DNA of 64,000 nt from contig JAIMBD010000002.1 in NCBI GenBank assembly GCA_023511625.1, forward strand, positions 248,001 to 312,000, in the 5' to 3' direction. The position numbers and the translations under genes were made by a program. This document shows positions 7,512 through 15,003 of the stretch, in pieces. Numbering within the stretch: the stretch's first letter is position 1; the number at the start of each line of letters is the position of its first letter. Below the pieces are notes generated by a model that saw only the letters and a program-made list of their open reading frames with translations, did no database searches and was not told where the DNA came from. The DNA comes from Bacillota bacterium. GTDB taxonomy: Bacteria > Bacillota > Sulfobacillia > Sulfobacillales > Sulfobacillaceae.

Positions 7512-7703
7512 CTAGGCTCGCTTCCCCGGCAATTGGTCTACGAGGTCCTCCGGCAGGTCCACCTCGCTGATGACATCGACCTTCACGGCGCGGTCCAGCG
7601 GAACTAGGGCCACCTCCCCCCGTACGCCAAGCTCGTGCCACAGCCGTTGCACAATCGCCTCGGCCGTTTTCAGGTCGTCCACCAACAGGCTAAACTGTTG
7701 CAT
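7512..7703 (-). CDS. Conserved-looking small protein of unknown function, 63 aa
   Basis: A short acidic-amphipathic protein, MQQFSLLVDDLKTAEAIVQR onward, with no signal, membrane segment or cysteine cluster. I do not recognise a family. It is likely real: ATG at 7703 has a GAGGGAG ribosome site, the start overlaps the end of mutM by 14 bp, and its TAG abuts the ATG of the next gene, so it is embedded in a translationally coupled polA-mutM-x-SBP-coaE operon. The predicted alternation of helix and strand and the LVDDLKTAEAIVQRL opening would suit a small ferredoxin-like alpha/beta fold, which is only a guess. Confidence 0.65.
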   Translation of the reverse strand: MQQFSLLVDDLKTAEAIVQRLWHELGVRGEVALVPLDRAVKVDVISEVDLPEDLVDQLPGKRA

Positions 7704-8577
7704 ACTGCGTCTCCCTCTTCTCGCCGCCTGGCCCAGCCGCCGCGTCATCTTTCGGCCGTTGGCACCGCGGGCAAAAGTGGCTGCTCCGGCCGCCGACCTC
7801 CAGCACCGCCACCGGAGCGCCGCAGCGCGGGCACGGCTGCCCGCCCCGGCCGTAGACTGCTAAGTGGTGCTGGTGCTCACCGGGGTGTCCTAACGCGTCG
7901 ACATAGTCCGAAAATGAAGTGCCGCGGTGGCGCAGGGACCGCCGCAAGACGGTCCGCACGGCCCGCACCAGCTGGTGGAGCTCCGGTTCGACAAGTCGGC
8001 CCCCCGGCGTCGCGGGGTGGACGCGGCAGAGGAACAAGGCCTCATCGGCGTAGATGTTGCCTAAACCGGCCACGATGCGCTGGTCCAACAACAAGGCCTT
8101 GATCGGCGCCCGGCGTCCGGCCAATCGCTCAGCGAGATAGGCGGCCGTAAACGCCCGCCCCAAGGGCTCCACCCCCAACTGAGCCTCAAGCCCGGTGCGA
8201 TCCGGCGCCCAATCCACCCGTCCAAAGCGGCGCGGATCGGCCAAGCGCAGGTGACCACCACCTGCCACGCTCAGGACCAGGTGCGTGTGCGGACGCCAGG
8301 GTTCGGCGGGGTCGGCTTCCCAGGTCAGCCGCCCGCTCATCCCGAGATGGATGACGAGATACCCCCCGGGACGGGTCAATGCCATCCACAGATATTTGCC
8401 GCGCCGCCCCACCCGCCGCACCACGGCCCCCGTCACCCGTCGGACGATGGTTTCCGCCCTCCCGGCCCCTCCGCGCACCATCCGGGGGTCGAGATGCACC
8501 ACTTGGTCGATGCGCCGACCCGCCAGGATCTGGTCGAGATACCGGCGAATGGTTTCCACCTCCGGTAATTCGGGCAT
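7690..8577 (-). CDS. mutM: Formamidopyrimidine-DNA glycosylase, 295 aa
   Basis: Removes oxidised purines (8-oxoguanine, FapyG) and nicks the abasic site. The N-terminus MPELPEVETIRRYL provides the catalytic Pro2 and Glu3, GRRGKYLWM contains the conserved catalytic Lys, HLGMSGRL follows, and a C-terminal zinc finger is visible as CPRCGAPVAVLEVGGR then FCPRCQ. GLGNIYADEALF (helix-two-turn-helix) is present. Length is normal for MutM. The ATG at 8577 overlaps the polA stop by one base (TGATG), giving coupled synthesis of two base-excision-repair enzymes. A 15-residue tail after the zinc finger overlaps the next gene. Confidence 0.97.
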   Translation of the reverse strand: MPELPEVETIRRYLDQILAGRRIDQVVHLDPRMVRGGAGRAETIVRRVTGAVVRRVGRRGKYLWMALTRPGGYLVIHLGMSGRLTWEADPAEPWRPHTHLVLSVAGGGHLRLADPRRFGRVDWAPDRTGLEAQLGVEPLGRAFTAAYLAERLAGRRAPIKALLLDQRIVAGLGNIYADEALFLCRVHPATPGGRLVEPELHQLVRAVRTVLRRSLRHRGTSFSDYVDALGHPGEHQHHLAVYGRGGQPCPRCGAPVAVLEVGGRSSHFCPRCQRPKDDAAAGPGGEKRETQYATV

Positions 8578-11108
8578 CAAGAAACCTCCCTGGGGGCAAA
8601 GGCCTGCAAGGCCTCCCAATTCGGCCCCCGCTTGAACTCGACTTGCAAGGGGACGTTCAAGGGCAAGGCGCCCGTCATCGCCCGGTCGGCCAGGGCCGTC
8701 AGCTGATCCAGCTCCTCCGGCGCCGCATCCCAGATCAGCTCGTCGTGCACCTGAAGGATGAGGTGGCTTTTCAGCCCCGCCGCGACCATGGCGCGATCCA
8801 CCGCCACCATCGCCAACTTGATGAGGTCTGCAGCACTTCCCTGCACCACAGTGTTCATGGCCATCCGCTCCGCCATCTGCCGCCGAGTGCGGTTGCGGTC
8901 GCGGATGTCGGGCAAGGGCCGGCGGCGTCCCAAGATGGTGGTGACGTAACCTCGGCCTCGGGCCTCTTCCACCACCGCGTCGAGATACTGTTTGACCTTG
9001 GGGTACCGGGCAAAGTACTGCCGAATATACTCCGCGGCCTCGGCCCGCGTTACGCCGGTATCGCGGGCCAGGCCAAAATCAGAGATGCCGTAGACAATAC
9101 CGAAGTTGACCGCCTTGGCTCGATTGCGCCAGGTGGTGTCCACCGCATCCAAGGGCAATCCGAAGATCTCGGCCGCCGTCCTGCGGTGGATGTCCTCCCC
9201 TTCCACAAAGGCCTGAATGAGCCCTTCGTCTCCAGACAGGTGGGCCAGCATCCGCAATTCAATTTGCGAGTAGTCGGCGGCCACCAGCTCCCGACCAGGG
9301 CTGGGCAGAAACATGGCGCGCACCCGACGGCCGATGGGCAGGCGAACCGGGATGTTCTGGAGGTTGGGGTCGCTCGACGACAGACGCCCGGTAGCCGCCA
9401 CCGTCTGATGGAAGGTGGTGTGCAACCGGCCATCGGGCCCCACCAGCGGCAAAAGCCCATCCACATACGTCCCCTTGACCTTGGTCAACTGCCGCCACAA
9501 CAGGATTTTCTCCACCACCGGATGCAGGGCCGCCAAGGTCTCTAACGTCTCGGCATCGGTCGAGTAGCCGGTTTTGGTCCGTTTGACGGTCGGTAACCCC
9601 AACCGCTCGAAGAGCACCTCCCCAAGCTGCCGGGGCGAGTTCAGATTGAACGGGCCCTTGGCCAGCGCGTAGATTTCCGCCTCCAAATCGCGCAGCGCCT
9701 GAAAAGACTCCTCGCCCAACCGGCGCAACCCTTCGCGATCCACCCGGACGCCCACGGCCTCCATCTTGGCCAACACGCGCATCAGCGGCAATTCCACGTC
9801 CCGATACAGGGGCATCAGGCCCGCCGCCTCCAAGCGTGGCGTCTGGGCCGCGACCACCGCATGCACCAGGCGCGCCTGCCCCAGGCCCTCTCCAACCGGG
9901 CCGAGTCCCAGCCGTTGGGCCACGCGCCCCAGCCGATAGTCGCCGGCCTCCGAATCGAGCAGGTACGCCTGCAGTGCCCCGTCATCGACCACCTCTGGCA
10001 GGGTCCAGCCCAAGGTCAGCGCTCGCCGCACCACCGGTTTGACATCCCAGCCCACCCAGGACCTCACGGGAGGCAGGGGGTCGTGTGGCCACAGCACCCC
10101 ACGGCCGTCTTCCAGCCAAATGGGATACGGGGGCCCCAAAACCGGAGCCAACGTAGCCCGCGGGATGGAGTCCCAAACCACCGTCCCCGGGTCTACCGCT
10201 TCCACCGCCGCCGGCTCTTCGGCCAACGGTACCGGATCGACCCGCCCGAACAGTCGCCGTTTAATGGATTCAAACGCCATCCGGTCCAGCCACGCCGCCA
10301 ACGCCGGCGTTTTGGGAATCCGGTAAGGCTCGGGCAGTTCGGGCCAGGTCACCGGCGCATCGCATCGGATAGTCGCCAACCGCTTCGATTCGAAGGCCGT
10401 GGCCTCATGGGCCGCCAACGCTGCACGGACGCGGGTTTCGGCAATGGCGTCGAGGTGGCGGTACACCTCCTCAATCGAACCCCAGCGCTGAATCAGTTTT
10501 AGGGCGGTCTTCTGTCCGATACCGGGCACGCCCGGGATGTTGTCCGACGCGTCGCCCATCAGCCCTTTTAAATCCGGTATCTGCTCGGGGCGCACCCCCA
10601 TGCGCGACGCCACTTCGTCCTCGCCCAGCACCTCCATCTCCGTGATGCCGGTGCGCGCCATCAACAGCACCTTGACGGGAGGCCGGACCAGTTGTAACAG
10701 GTCGCGGTCGCCGGTCAAGATCAAGCTGGCATATCCGCGAGCGGTCCCCAGAGCGGCCAAGGTCCCGATGACATCGTCGGCCTCGTACCCGTCTGCCCCC
10801 ACCGAGGCCATCCCCAACTGATGGAGCAGTTCCTGGACCAGTGGGATTTGAGCCCGGAAGGCATCCGGAGCGGCCTCGCGGGTGGCCTTGTACTGCGCGT
10901 AAGCCAAATGGCGAAAGGTTGGCTGTTCGGTATCAAACACCACCACCACGCGGTCCGGCTGGGTGTCCTCCACGGCCTTCAGCAGCATGGTGCAAAACCC
11001 GTAAACGGCGCCAGTCGGAGTGCCATCGGGCAGGGACAGGGTGGCCGGCAAGGCGTGAAATGCTCGGAACATGAGGCTGTATCCGTCTACCAACAACTGC
11101 GTCGGCAC
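8577..11108 (-). CDS. polA: DNA polymerase I, 843 aa, proofreading domain degenerate
   Basis: Gap-filling and primer-removal polymerase. Residues 1 to about 290 are the 5'-3' exonuclease (LLVDGYSLMFRAFHALP, GYEADDVIGTLA, LTGDRDLLQL, GDASDNIPGVPGIGQKTA). The middle 3'-5' exonuclease region (about 290-450) lacks the DxE and YxxxD metal motifs, so proofreading is probably lost as in Taq and Bacillus enzymes. The polymerase part has motif A (DYSQIELRML), motif B (RNRAKAVNFGIVYGIS) and motif C (LQVHDELI). GTG at 11108 has GGGGAG at six bases; an upstream ATG at 11135 is less favoured. It heads the operon running to the transglycosylase. Confidence 0.96.
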   Translation of the reverse strand: MPTQLLVDGYSLMFRAFHALPATLSLPDGTPTGAVYGFCTMLLKAVEDTQPDRVVVVFDTEQPTFRHLAYAQYKATREAAPDAFRAQIPLVQELLHQLGMASVGADGYEADDVIGTLAALGTARGYASLILTGDRDLLQLVRPPVKVLLMARTGITEMEVLGEDEVASRMGVRPEQIPDLKGLMGDASDNIPGVPGIGQKTALKLIQRWGSIEEVYRHLDAIAETRVRAALAAHEATAFESKRLATIRCDAPVTWPELPEPYRIPKTPALAAWLDRMAFESIKRRLFGRVDPVPLAEEPAAVEAVDPGTVVWDSIPRATLAPVLGPPYPIWLEDGRGVLWPHDPLPPVRSWVGWDVKPVVRRALTLGWTLPEVVDDGALQAYLLDSEAGDYRLGRVAQRLGLGPVGEGLGQARLVHAVVAAQTPRLEAAGLMPLYRDVELPLMRVLAKMEAVGVRVDREGLRRLGEESFQALRDLEAEIYALAKGPFNLNSPRQLGEVLFERLGLPTVKRTKTGYSTDAETLETLAALHPVVEKILLWRQLTKVKGTYVDGLLPLVGPDGRLHTTFHQTVAATGRLSSSDPNLQNIPVRLPIGRRVRAMFLPSPGRELVAADYSQIELRMLAHLSGDEGLIQAFVEGEDIHRRTAAEIFGLPLDAVDTTWRNRAKAVNFGIVYGISDFGLARDTGVTRAEAAEYIRQYFARYPKVKQYLDAVVEEARGRGYVTTILGRRRPLPDIRDRNRTRRQMAERMAMNTVVQGSAADLIKLAMVAVDRAMVAAGLKSHLILQVHDELIWDAAPEELDQLTALADRAMTGALPLNVPLQVEFKRGPNWEALQAFAPREVS

Positions 11109-11343
11109 CGACCGCTCCCCTTCCCCTGTGCCCATGCGCCGGGCGACGTGCCTGATACTGTCCCTGCCATGGTAACAAAGGCAATGGCGCGGAGGCAAAC
11201 CGGCCCCGGCTCAAGGTCGCCAGCCCCGGCTCATCCGCCGTCGCTTGAACGCGCCCGCAAGCGTCCGGGTGCGTGCGCGACGTCTGTCAGGGTTGCAACC
11301 GCCAACGGCCCGCCCTACCGCCTACCATCCCTGCTCCGGGCAC

Positions 11344-11372
11344 TTACCATCCGCGAGTCTCAGGACTATACA
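11344..11372 (+). promoter_or_regulatory. Candidate sigma-A promoter for the SPW-type membrane protein
   Basis: TTACCA (11344-11349), 17 bp, TATACA (11367-11372). Both hexamers match four of six consensus positions. The transcript would start near 11380, about 35 bp before the start codon at 11413. The remaining roughly 230 bp between polA and this site holds no gene that I can see. Confidence 0.45.
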
Positions 11373-11412
11373 GAAGATGGAACCCGAACCTGAAGAGACG
11401 GAGGTGGTTACG

Positions 11413-11775
11413 ATGATGACCCGGAACGGGATCCTGGCCATTTTCGGAGCATGGTTCGTGGTTTCGGCATGGGTGTTGAACCCGATGCAGTCTCAAGCCT
11501 ACCTCTGGACAGCTGTCATCCTCGGTGGCCTGACCCTGATCGGCGCCGTGTGGGCGATGATCGAGCGCAAGCACCGGGCATGGCGGGCCTACCTGATGGC
11601 GCTGTTTGGACTGTACCTGGGCTTGACGCCATTCTTCTATAACTTCGCGGTCTTTGCAGGAGCGCTGTGGGTCACGATGTTGGTGGGCGCCGCGACGGTA
11701 GCCAGTGGCCTTTGGGATGCACTCGCGCACGACACCGGCGCCTCGCCGGACCACCCCGCCCACCACGTGGCGTGA
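11413..11775 (+). CDS. SPW-repeat-like integral membrane protein, 120 aa
   Basis: Four hydrophobic helices in two repeats, each beginning with a helix that ends in a W/P-containing turn: GAWFVVSAWVLNP in the first half and GLYLGLTPFFYNF in the second. This resembles the SPW repeat family of small bacterial membrane proteins, whose function is unknown. The C-terminus is a short His/Asp tail. Two ATG codons in tandem at 11413 and 11416 follow a strong GGAGGTGG. A convincing intrinsic terminator comes right after, so the gene appears monocistronic. Confidence 0.7.
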   Translation: MMTRNGILAIFGAWFVVSAWVLNPMQSQAYLWTAVILGGLTLIGAVWAMIERKHRAWRAYLMALFGLYLGLTPFFYNFAVFAGALWVTMLVGAATVASGLWDALAHDTGASPDHPAHHVA

Positions 11776-11799
11776 TCCATTTCGCGCGCCGCCTCCCCG

Positions 11800-11820
11800 C
11801 CCCGCCCGGGCGGGGTTTTT
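11800..11820 (+). terminator. Rho-independent terminator
   Basis: The 16-base perfect palindrome CCCCGCCCGGGCGGGG (11800-11815) is followed directly by TTTTT. It lies 25 bp after the stop of the SPW-like membrane protein gene. Confidence 0.85.
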
Positions 11821-11925
11821 CTGTCTTCCCGAACTCGTCGCCGTCCCCCCGCCGCGTTACAATGCCTTCGGGAGACGCTTACGGCCCCCCTCCCGAACAC
11901 CCACGACCGCGAAGGGAGAACGAAC

Positions 11926-12246
11926 ATGACAGATTGGGAATCCGAATGGGTGGCCCCGCCGGAGTTTCAGACGGCCCTGGAAACCTTCATTCGCCATCCG
12001 GACCAACGGCAGCAAGACGTCTACCACCATCTGCGGTATGTCCTCGACGACGGGCTTGCACTGGAGTGGGTGGTCAAGCACGACCTGTTTGAAGGCGCCG
12101 TAGCCCAGTGGAGTCTTTTTGATCTCCATCGCGGCCAATACCTGGCCGGGGTAGATCGCCCGCTTCCGGCGGCCGATGCCGTGTGGGGCACATACCAACT
12201 GACCCATGCCGGCCGCACCTATCGTCTCCGGGTGCAACCCCAATAA
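11926..12246 (+). CDS. Hypothetical protein, 106 aa
   Basis: A soluble, tryptophan- and histidine-rich small protein beginning MTDWESEWVAPPEFQTALE. It has no signal peptide, membrane segment or recognised motif; I cannot assign a family. Support for coding is the ATG at 11926 with GAAGGGAGAACGAAC upstream, a codon pattern like its neighbours, and the position between an intrinsic terminator and a tRNA gene. The middle (YHHLRYVLDDGLALEWVVKHDL) is predicted helical. The second half has beta-like alternation (QWSLFDLHRGQYLAG, THAGRTYRLRV), so a compact alpha+beta domain is likely. Confidence 0.6.
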   Translation: MTDWESEWVAPPEFQTALETFIRHPDQRQQDVYHHLRYVLDDGLALEWVVKHDLFEGAVAQWSLFDLHRGQYLAGVDRPLPAADAVWGTYQLTHAGRTYRLRVQPQ

Positions 12247-12254
12247 AAAGGCCG

Positions 12255-12342
12255 TGGTGCCGAAGGCCGGACTTGAACCGGCACGTGGGGTTACCACACA
12301 CGATTTTGAGTCGTGCGCGTCTGCCAATTCCGCCACTTCGGC
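12255..12342 (-). tRNA. tRNA-Leu (anticodon CAA), CCA encoded
   Basis: Read on the minus strand, the acceptor arm GCCGAAG pairs with CTTCGGC and is followed by discriminator A and an encoded CCA (12257-12255). The anticodon stem CACGA/TCGTG encloses the loop CTCAAAA, giving anticodon CAA. A long variable arm and a GGTTCAAGTCC T-arm fit a class II leucine tRNA. Length is 88 nt including CCA. It lies convergent to the 106 aa hypothetical gene with an 8-bp gap. Confidence 0.95.
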
Positions 12343-12362
12343 GATTCCAACGGTCGGAGAGT

Positions 12363-12391
12363 ATTGTAGCACAGCGTGTTGTCCTTGGCAA
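12363..12391 (-). promoter_or_regulatory. Strong sigma-A promoter for tRNA-Leu
   Basis: On the minus strand, TTGCCA (12391-12386) and TACAAT (12368-12363) are separated by exactly 17 bp, each matching five of six consensus positions. The predicted start near 12355 is about 13 bp before the mature tRNA 5' end. Confidence 0.8.
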
Positions 12392-13245
12392 GCAGCCGTC
12401 GGCTCTCGGTCAATCCCGGTGAGCGGCGGTCGAAGGGGGGAAGCCCAAAACCCGCTGGCGTCCTTTCCAGTCCTGCTCGCCTACCCGTCGCCGAGCCGTG
12501 CCCTTGGCTAGATCGTGGCGTGGGGCCCCTCGATAAAGCCTGCGGTTTCGATTCGGCCTGCCTCCCTTGCCCGAGGATTCTGCCGTGCCATTGCCGCCCC
12601 CTGCCGGCCCTGACTGCGCCTGCCGCACGGTCCCCGGCATCGGCATTGCCGAGCCAGCATTCTTCGGCCTGGCGAGGCCCGTCCGGCCTCTTCTCCGTCA
12701 GGAGCGTTCGCAGACCTTTTTTCTCTCTGCTCTTGTGGAGTGGACCCCCCACGGCCAGCGAAGCGTTGTGCCCGGCGTTCTGCCGGTTCGAGGCCTCGGA
12801 TCCCGTCACGCTAGGCGCCCCCGATGCAAGCAGACGGCTCCGGGAGGATCTGGGCCGGGAGGCATCCGCGTGGCGCCCTGCGGATATCGGCCCGTATGCG
12901 ATCTACCGTCACGGTGCAAATCCGCGCCGGCCCCTCGGCCAAAATCTCGCCGAACGCTGGCCTCCGGGGACCGCGGGCGACCGTTGCCCCCGAGGGCGAA
13001 AGACGCCGGGCCGAAGCGTTTACCGCCGCGACGACGCGCAACCGGGCCACGAAAGCTCGGAAGGGAGACGGTCTTACACCTGCTCTCGGGGATCTCCGGT
13101 CGCTCCGGGACGAACGCGGTGACGTTTTCGGCTCCAACCGCCCCACCTTTTGCTCCGCGAAGGACGATTCGTGTAGGCGTTGCGGTGTAATCGCCCGGTT
13201 CTGGAGACACACTACTCCCGGGCCCAGAAGTCGGTGCGAACGTCA
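12392..13245. other. Gene-poor 850-bp stretch; no convincing coding or RNA gene
   Basis: No open frame here has a good start, ribosome site and recognisable product. The best frames are a plus frame from about 12899 to 13315, with a short ordered-looking stretch (STVTVQIRAGPSAKISPNAG), and a minus frame from about 13200 to 12806 (GDYTATPTRIVLRGAKGG); neither matches a family I know. The first half (12400-12800) is pyrimidine-rich on the plus strand, thus purine-rich on the minus strand, which can indicate a structured RNA or a decayed gene. I tested it by eye for RNase P RNA, tmRNA and SRP RNA hallmarks and found none. It may hold the encapsulin operon promoter, which I could not place. Confidence 0.5.
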
Positions 13246-13262
13246 AAAGGAGGAACCTTCTC

Positions 13263-14111
13263 GTGCAACGGCCGTCCTCGGTGGAAGTGGTGACATGGCT
13301 GAACCTCGACCTTAGAGGCGAACACGACGCCATCGTGCACTACCTGCAACACGCTTGGGTGCTCAGCCCTTGGGGGCCTACCATCATGGCCATTGCCCGC
13401 GACGAGATGCGCCACCTGAAGTGGCTGGCGCATACCATCGTCCGGCTGGGCGGTACCCCGGACCTGACGCCTCCCCCCATCCGTCGCGATGCCGATCCGC
13501 TGGCCCAAGACGAGGCCGCCGAAGCCGTAGCCATCGAACAGTACCGCCGGCATCGAGCGGATATTCCCGACCCTGCCATTCAGTCCCTACTCGATCGCAT
13601 CGTAATCGACGAGGAAGATCACCTGCGCCAATTTCGCGCCCTGCGGGAGAAAGCAGGTGCCGTACCGCTGGCCCCATCCTCCGAGTTGGACCCCGAAGCC
13701 CGGGCATTCCAACCGTCCCTGACGCAGTTAATGGGGTGCGAATACGCCGCCGTGCTGTCGGCCTTACACCGCGCTTTCCAACGGCTCCCCGCACCGCGGA
13801 CCGGCATCGACTGGGAAGACCAGGCGGTCGAAGAGATGCATCACCTGAGCTGGGCGGCCGAGACCTTGGCGCGTCACGGCCTGACGCCGGAATGGCCCGA
13901 ACCCGCCCCTGGAGACAGCCGGGATGAGGCCCAACGATGGGAAATGTTGGCGCGGGCCGCCCATGCCTGGGATCCCGAAGCGGCGGCGCTGGCGCACCGC
14001 GCCGCACGGCGAGAAGCCCTCGAGGCCCATCCGCCGCGCCGCGACCGCAGTGCCACCGTCGGTTCTCTGGCTACTGGTCGGGATTGGGTCGAGGAGGAGG
14101 TCCGCCCCTGA
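13263..14111 (+). CDS. Encapsulated ferritin-like iron cargo protein, 282 aa
   Basis: A helical di-iron protein. Carboxylate/His pairs appear at E20 with E48xxH51 and at E92 (region 84-92) with E117xxH120, the four-helix ferritin-like set. A third set follows at E160 with E190/E191 and H193/H194, so the protein carries one and a half ferritin-like units. Near the C-terminus, residues 264-269 read ATVGSL, resembling the TVGSL-type loading peptide of Firmicute iron-mineralising encapsulin cargo, followed by 13 further residues. The encapsulin shell gene overlaps its stop codon. The inferred role is iron oxidation and storage inside the shell. GTG at 13263 has AAAAGGAGG nine bases upstream. Confidence 0.85.
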   Translation: MQRPSSVEVVTWLNLDLRGEHDAIVHYLQHAWVLSPWGPTIMAIARDEMRHLKWLAHTIVRLGGTPDLTPPPIRRDADPLAQDEAAEAVAIEQYRRHRADIPDPAIQSLLDRIVIDEEDHLRQFRALREKAGAVPLAPSSELDPEARAFQPSLTQLMGCEYAAVLSALHRAFQRLPAPRTGIDWEDQAVEEMHHLSWAAETLARHGLTPEWPEPAPGDSRDEAQRWEMLARAAHAWDPEAAALAHRAARREALEAHPPRRDRSATVGSLATGRDWVEEEVRP

Positions 14112-14953
14112 TGGACGTGTTGATGCGCCAAGAGGCGCCGCTCGAAGACGCCGACTGGGACCGCCTCGACCAGGCGGTGATCGCGGTAGCCCGCCGCATT
14201 TTGATCGGCCGCCGATTCTTGCCGCTCTATGGGCCGTTGGGCGGGGCAGTGGAGGTGCTCCCTGTCAACCATTACCACGGATGGGACCAGGGGCGGATGG
14301 GGACGACCGGCGATCAACCGGAACCGGTGGCGTGGGCCGGTCGCACCTACCTGCACTTGCCGCTCTTGTACAAGGACTTCGTGCTGTTCTGGCGCGACAT
14401 GGAGCAAAGTCGCCAGGGCGGCATGCCCCTCGACGTGGGGGCGGCCCAGGCTGCGGCCGCATTCGTGGCCGAGGCCGAAGACCACCTCATCTTCCATGGC
14501 TCGGCTGCGCACGGCGTGCCAGGGTTGTTGACGGTAGAAGGGCGCCACGTCCTGCCTATGGGTGATTGGACCGAGTCGGGGCGAGCCTTCGCCGACGTGG
14601 TCCGCGCCGTCGCGCATCTGACATCGGCCGGTTTTTATCCGCCCTATCAAACCGTGGTGGGGCCATCTGCCTACGCCGAATTGCACCGACTGTACGGCAA
14701 CAGCGGGCTGCTCGAGGCTGATCAAATCGCAAAGCTCACCCAGCGGGCGGTGCTGGTCACTCCGGTGCTGGATGAACGCACGGCCGTGGTCGTCGCCCTC
14801 GGCGAAGAGAACTGCGATCTCGTGGTCGGCTACGACCTTACCGTGGCCTACTTGGAGACCAGCGCGATGAATCCGCGCTTTAGGGTGTTGGAAACCATCG
14901 CGCCACGCATTCAACGCCCCGGAGCCATCGCAGTCCTGACCCGCACGGCATAA
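14111..14953 (+). CDS. Family 1 encapsulin shell protein, 280 aa
   Basis: HK97-fold nanocompartment shell subunit. The opening ADWDRLDQAVIAVARRILIGRR, the LYGPLGGAVEVL turn, LPLLYKDFVLFWRDMEQS, the E-loop neighbourhood, EDHLIFHGSAAHGVPGLL, and the late SAMNPRFRVLETIAPRIQRP block all align with family 1 encapsulins. The LYKDFVLYWRD-type segment is closest to the large Quasibacillus thermotolerans shell (T=4). The cargo-binding groove is formed by the N-terminal helix. The ATG overlaps the cargo stop (TGATG), ensuring coupled synthesis. A hairpin follows immediately. Assembly size cannot be read from sequence alone. Confidence 0.95.
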   Translation: MDVLMRQEAPLEDADWDRLDQAVIAVARRILIGRRFLPLYGPLGGAVEVLPVNHYHGWDQGRMGTTGDQPEPVAWAGRTYLHLPLLYKDFVLFWRDMEQSRQGGMPLDVGAAQAAAAFVAEAEDHLIFHGSAAHGVPGLLTVEGRHVLPMGDWTESGRAFADVVRAVAHLTSAGFYPPYQTVVGPSAYAELHRLYGNSGLLEADQIAKLTQRAVLVTPVLDERTAVVVALGEENCDLVVGYDLTVAYLETSAMNPRFRVLETIAPRIQRPGAIAVLTRTA

Positions 14954-14982
14954 CCCCCGGCGGTCCAAATCTCCGCCGGGGG
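14954..14982. terminator. Hairpin terminator between convergent encapsulin and glnA
   Basis: CCCCCGGCGG (14954-14963) and CCGCCGGGGG (14973-14982) form a perfect 10-bp stem with a 9-nt loop, directly after the encapsulin stop. A weak T-rich stretch follows on the plus strand. It could serve both the encapsulin operon and glnA, whose stop is at 15004. Confidence 0.65.
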
Positions 14983-15003
14983 TGGTCTTCGGTTCCGTAG
15001 CGG

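Noticed and set aside
8379-9545. 388-codon plus frame across mutM and polA
   Set aside because: Antisense to two certain genes, with no motif and no ribosome site.
12291-12809. 172-codon minus frame running into the tRNA
   Set aside because: Its C-terminal end is a translation of tRNA-Leu sequence, and the rest is low-complexity; not a real gene.
12392-13245. RNase P RNA, tmRNA, SRP RNA or OLE RNA in the gap before the encapsulin unit
   Set aside because: I found none of the hallmark conserved segments (for example GAGGAAAGTCC or ACAGAAA of RNase P, or a T-arm with CCA of tmRNA), and no OLE-associated protein gene is nearby.
13874-14968. 364-codon frame opposite the encapsulin gene
   Set aside because: It is antisense to two strongly recognised genes and has no family motifs or ribosome site.
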